A stretch of 11,124 nt of DNA from Xenorhabdus eapokensis. Its GTDB lineage: Bacteria > Pseudomonadota > Gammaproteobacteria > Enterobacterales > Enterobacteriaceae. Position 1 is the stretch's first letter. Each line of letters starts with the position of its first letter. The notes beneath the pieces were generated by a model. The model was not told the origin of the DNA and made no database searches. It saw only the letters and a list, made by a program, of their open reading frames with translations. A program made the translations under genes and the position numbers. The stretch spans positions 18,814 to 29,937 of the forward strand of contig NZ_MKGQ01000033.1 of assembly GCF_001908105.1 (NCBI RefSeq), given 5' to 3'. This document shows positions 9,281-11,124 of this stretch, piece after piece.

Positions 9281-9307
9281 GGCTATCTCCCCAAATGACT
9301 AACCATA

Positions 9308-10087
9308 TCAATGCGATCCATACTTATGAATAAATGGCCGAATGGTAATTCCCGCCTGCTGCAAAACTGTTTTTACCTGTTTTGCCATCTCTACCGCACC
9401 AGGAGTGTCACCATGCACACAAATTGAATCCGCCTGAATAGGGGTAAATTTGCCATCAATTGATTCAATGCCCCCTTCTGTCACCAATTGCAACATGCGT
9501 TGAGCAACGAGATCCGCATCATGCAACACAGAACCCGTTTCACGACGGGAAACTAATTCCCCTTGTGAGGTATAAGCACGATCAGCAAACGCTTCTGCTA
9601 TGGTTCTCAATCCTCTTTCCTGAGCCAATTTGAGTATGTTTGATCCCGCCAAACCAACCAATGCAAGGTTGGGATCTATCGCCAGAATTCCTTCAATAAC
9701 AGCAATTGCCTGATATTCGTTATTTACGATCGTGTTATAAAGTGCACCATGAGGTTTGACATAACTCACTTTGGTGCCCGCTGCCGCCGCTAATCCTTGT
9801 AAGGCTCCAATTTGGTAAATAACATCAGCGGTCAGTTCATGACTGGCTATATCCATGTTACGTCGCCCAAAGCCCGCTAAATCGGGATAAGAAACATGGG
9901 CACCTATCGCTACATCATTTTCCTGCGCAAATTTCAATGTTTGCAAAATTCCAACCGGATCACCCGCATGAAAACCACAAGCAACGTTAGCGCTACTAAC
10001 GATCCCCAATATTTCTTCATCGTTTCCCATGCGCCATTGACCAAAACTTTCACCGAGATCACTATTTAAATCGATCGTTTTTATCAT
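9308..10087 (-). CDS. pxpA: 5-oxoprolinase subunit A (PxpA, LamB/YcsF family)
   Basis: PxpA is a LamB/YcsF-family cytoplasmic protein that, with PxpB and PxpC, cleaves 5-oxoproline to glutamate using ATP. The 259 residues agree with the family (about 245-257). Diagnostic motifs are DLNSDLGE (6-13), [14 protein letters not shown] (31-44), [15 protein letters not shown] (62-76), VKPHGALYN (110-118) and, near the end, [10 protein letters not shown]. The ATG at 10087 is chosen because the preceding 27 in-frame residues have no PxpA homology and overlap the transporter remnant. AGGGA stands 7 bases ahead. It is the first intact gene of the pxpA-pxpBC-biotin carboxylase operon. The stop of the transporter remnant overlaps its start as ATGA, suggesting that the lost gene was once coupled to pxpA. 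Confidence 0.96.
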   Translation of the reverse strand: MIKTIDLNSDLGESFGQWRMGNDEEILGIVSSANVACGFHAGDPVGILQTLKFAQENDVAIGAHVSYPDLAGFGRRNMDIASHELTADVIYQIGALQGLAAAAGTKVSYVKPHGALYNTIVNNEYQAIAVIEGILAIDPNLALVGLAGSNILKLAQERGLRTIAEAFADRAYTSQGELVSRRETGSVLHDADLVAQRMLQLVTEGGIESIDGKFTPIQADSICVHGDTPGAVEMAKQVKTVLQQAGITIRPFIHKYGSH

Positions 10088-10336
10088 GATGATTTCCCTA
10101 AGCTGATGGCAAAACTCAAAGATTGAACCGATAGACATGTCAGCACACAGGCCACCGCACCAGACCACAATACCCAGCCATCAAAGCATTAAGTCCTAAT
10201 CCTGCTCCCGCAATATTACCGACGTTGAATGCTAATCCTCCCCCAAAATCACTAACATAGCCAATAAATAACCACTTCCTGAAACCGCAGCAATCAAAGA
10301 CGAACGCCGATTTAATACAAAATTTGCCGTGTCTTG
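10084..10336 (-). pseudogene. Remnant of Nramp-family (YcsG-type) transporter gene
   Basis: Three reading frames of the minus strand joined together give a recognisable YcsG-like membrane segment: QDTANFVLN (10336-10310), then SGSGYLLAMLVILG, then GGLAFNVGNIAGAGLGLNAL in the second frame (from about 10244), then [16 protein letters not shown] in the third. The family has QDIANxVLPGLGYFLAxLVVLGGLAFNIGN at this place. Each frame change is repaired by one extra G in a G run (near 10243 and near 10173). The gene begins after a TAA at 10339, and most of the later transmembrane part is gone. The last frame ends in a TGA overlapping the pxpA ATG. YcsG neighbours pxpA (ycsF) in Bacillus subtilis, so the context fits a former transporter of this pathway; its substrate is unknown. 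Confidence 0.8.
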
Positions 10337-10366
10337 TTAAAAAAATTGTTTAATTAATCCAAATTC

Positions 10367-10379
10367 ATTGTTGAACAAT
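10367..10379. promoter_or_regulatory. Palindromic FadR/GntR-type operator
   Basis: ATTGTTGAACAAT is a perfect palindrome about a central G. Its core TTGTTGAACAA fits the FadR-subfamily GntR pattern TNGTNNNACNA at every fixed base. It lies between the pxp operon (with the transporter remnant) and a GntR FCD remnant pointing the other way, the usual place for such an operator. Binding is inferred. Confidence 0.5.
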
Positions 10380-10628
10380 AAATAAGATTTGATGAGTAAA
10401 TAAGCAAACAAAATTGTATTATCGATTTTCAAAATCCAATAGGGATCACTTTATTAACATTTTTCATTGGGTTTATCGTCAAAATGCACAATTTAGATGC
10501 AATAAGCACAATAATATTTCCCTATTTTGGTTCAATAGTTGTAACTTGCTGGTTCTCAGGGAATATGTGAAGATTTGCTTTCGTATACGTTTTGAAGACA
10601 AGATTGGATTGGTGTAGGAACAGAAAAT
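10380..10628. other. AT-rich non-coding stretch, probably degraded regulator 5' part
   Basis: No intact gene can be supported here. The missing N-terminal helix-turn-helix and first half of the FCD regulator at 10629 would be expected in this interval on the plus strand, but only scattered short frames remain. A segment ending near 10614, LREYVKICFRIRFEDK, weakly recalls the first helix of an FCD domain in another frame; I do not rely on it. Confidence 0.4.
10382..10411 (-). promoter_or_regulatory. Weak candidate promoter of the pxp locus
   Basis: On the minus strand TTGTTT (10411-10406) and TCTTAT (10387-10382) are 18 bases apart and match the -35 and -10 hexamers at three and four positions. 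The predicted start would lie inside the GntR-type palindrome at 10367-10379, a good repressor position. The hexamers are poor and the DNA is AT-rich, so this is only a candidate. Confidence 0.25.
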
Positions 10629-10901
10629 ATGCACTTTCATGCCGCGATTGTAGAATTAACTGATAGTGATAGGTTGATCGCTTTCTATCACAATATCTCC
10701 GCAGAACTTCGTCTGGCTTTTGGTATCTTAAATGATCCTGAGCTTTTGTATGCACCTTATATTGATAAAAACGCGCATATTCTGGAACTACTCAACTCAG
10801 GGAAAAATGAACAAGCCGCTAAGACAATGAAAAATTATTTAGAATTATCAGAAAGGGCGATATTGGCTGCTTATATACGTAAAAAGAACCAAATATCCTA
10901 A
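10629..10901 (+). pseudogene. C-terminal fragment of FCD-domain GntR-family regulator
   Basis: The 90 residues resemble only the second half of an FCD ligand-binding domain: HFHAAIVELTDSDRLIAFYH, then ISAELRLAF, then a helix with HILELLNSGKNEQAAKTMKNYL (written HILELLNSG...AKTMKNYL), as in the FHRAIVxAxGNxRL...HRxILxAIxxGDxExA pattern of the family. The family is usually 210-250 residues with an N-terminal winged helix, which is missing here. In-frame sequence upstream reaches a TGA at 10593 after RQDWIGVGTEN. AGGAA at 10616-10620 precedes the ATG, so the fragment might still be translated, but it cannot bind DNA. It probably once regulated the neighbouring 5-oxoproline genes. Confidence 0.75.
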
Positions 10902-10914
10902 AAAAATTAAACGC

Positions 10915-10942
10915 AAAAAAGCCATCCGGTAACGGATGGCTT
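10915..10942 (-). terminator. Terminator of the rRNA operon
   Basis: An 8-bp GC-rich stem (GCCATCCG 10921-10928 with CGGATGGC 10933-10940), extended by A-T pairs, has a 4-base loop. On the minus strand it is followed by six T residues. It lies 15 bases beyond the 5S rRNA 3' end and is a typical intrinsic terminator. It may also block plus-strand reading from the regulator fragment. Confidence 0.9.
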
Positions 10943-10956
10943 CTCTGACTGATTGA

Positions 10957-11076
10957 ATGTCTGGCAGTTCCCTACTCTCACATGGGGAGACCCCACACTA
11001 CCATCGGCGCTACGGCGTTTCACTACTGAGTTCGGCATGGGGTCAGGTGGGACCACCGCGCTCTTGCCGCCAGACA
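10957..11076 (-). rRNA. rrf: 5S ribosomal RNA
   Basis: The minus strand reads TGTCTGGCGGCAAGAGCGCG at the 5' end and ends CTGCCAGACAT, 120 bases in all. It contains the conserved CCCACCTGACCCCATGCCGA and GAACTCAGTAGTGAAACGCC blocks (11055-10991) almost exactly as in E. coli. The terminal helix TGTCTGGC/GCCAGACA differs from E. coli TGCCTGGC/GCCAGGCA by a compensatory pair, so the gene should be functional. It is the last gene of an rRNA operon whose 23S gene would lie beyond 11124. Confidence 0.98.
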
Positions 11077-11124
11077 AATCCTGTTTTCAATCCCGAACAA
11101 GCTGTTTTCTCTCTCTGAAACTTT
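11077..11124 (-). other. Part of the 23S-5S spacer
   Basis: These 48 bases lie upstream of the 5S gene on the minus strand and do not include the 3' end of 23S rRNA. They are transcribed spacer by position. No tRNA is visible. Confidence 0.7.

Noticed and set aside
10088..10168. N-terminal extension of PxpA by 27 residues (MVWCGG...)
   Set aside because: It has no PxpA homology, lies over the transporter remnant in another frame, and the ATG at 10087 has a good ribosome site and starts the conserved [13 protein letters not shown].
10414..10617. 67-residue plus-strand frame before the regulator fragment
   Set aside because: It begins with TTG without a ribosome site, has biased AT-rich composition and no clear family match.

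Overview
The window is chromosomal DNA of a gammaproteobacterium, most likely a member of the Enterobacterales. All four fumarate reductase subunits match the E. coli proteins closely in length and motifs, frdA uses the same GTG start, and the 5S rRNA is of E. coli type with a compensatory base-pair change in its closing helix. The AT-rich intergenic DNA, and a TonB receptor where E. coli has ampC, would fit the Xenorhabdus/Photorhabdus/Proteus side of the order. That placement is inference, not proof.

Layout. Bases 1-306 are the frd control region: an inverted repeat at 1-59, repeated heptamers and a TATAAT promoter with a degenerate FNR-like site centred about 41.5 bases upstream of the predicted start. 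Bases 307-3610 hold a complete frdABCD operon (+), the membrane quinol:fumarate reductase of anaerobic respiration. A hairpin at 3625-3652 lies between convergent genes and best serves as terminator for the minus-strand TonB-dependent receptor (3690-5780). Upstream of the receptor start is a perfect 13-bp inverted repeat with a 5-nt spacer, overlapped by a Fur-like sequence.

Bases 5877-10087 (-) are a tight three-gene operon: pxpA, a fused pxpB-pxpC, and a biotin carboxylase carrying its own biotinyl domain. The last two overlap by ATGA. PxpABC is the bacterial ATP-dependent 5-oxoprolinase. PxpB and PxpC are also homologous to the carboxyltransferase part of urea carboxylase (AHS1/AHS2 domains). 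With the biotin carboxylase and BCCP, the operon therefore encodes every module of a urea-carboxylase-like enzyme, split over two polypeptides, plus PxpA. No conventional acyl-CoA carboxyltransferase is present. This is the most interesting feature of the window.

Bases 10084-10628 are decaying DNA. A remnant of a YcsG-type Nramp-family transporter gene (-) sits directly upstream of pxpA, frameshifted twice in G runs and cut at both ends. Beyond it is a palindrome matching the FadR-type GntR operator pattern TNGTNNNACNA. Then comes the C-terminal half of an FCD-domain GntR regulator (+, 10629-10901). Transporter, regulator and pxp genes look like one former catabolic locus that lost its transporter and regulator where it abuts an rRNA operon, whose 5S gene and terminator (-) end the window.
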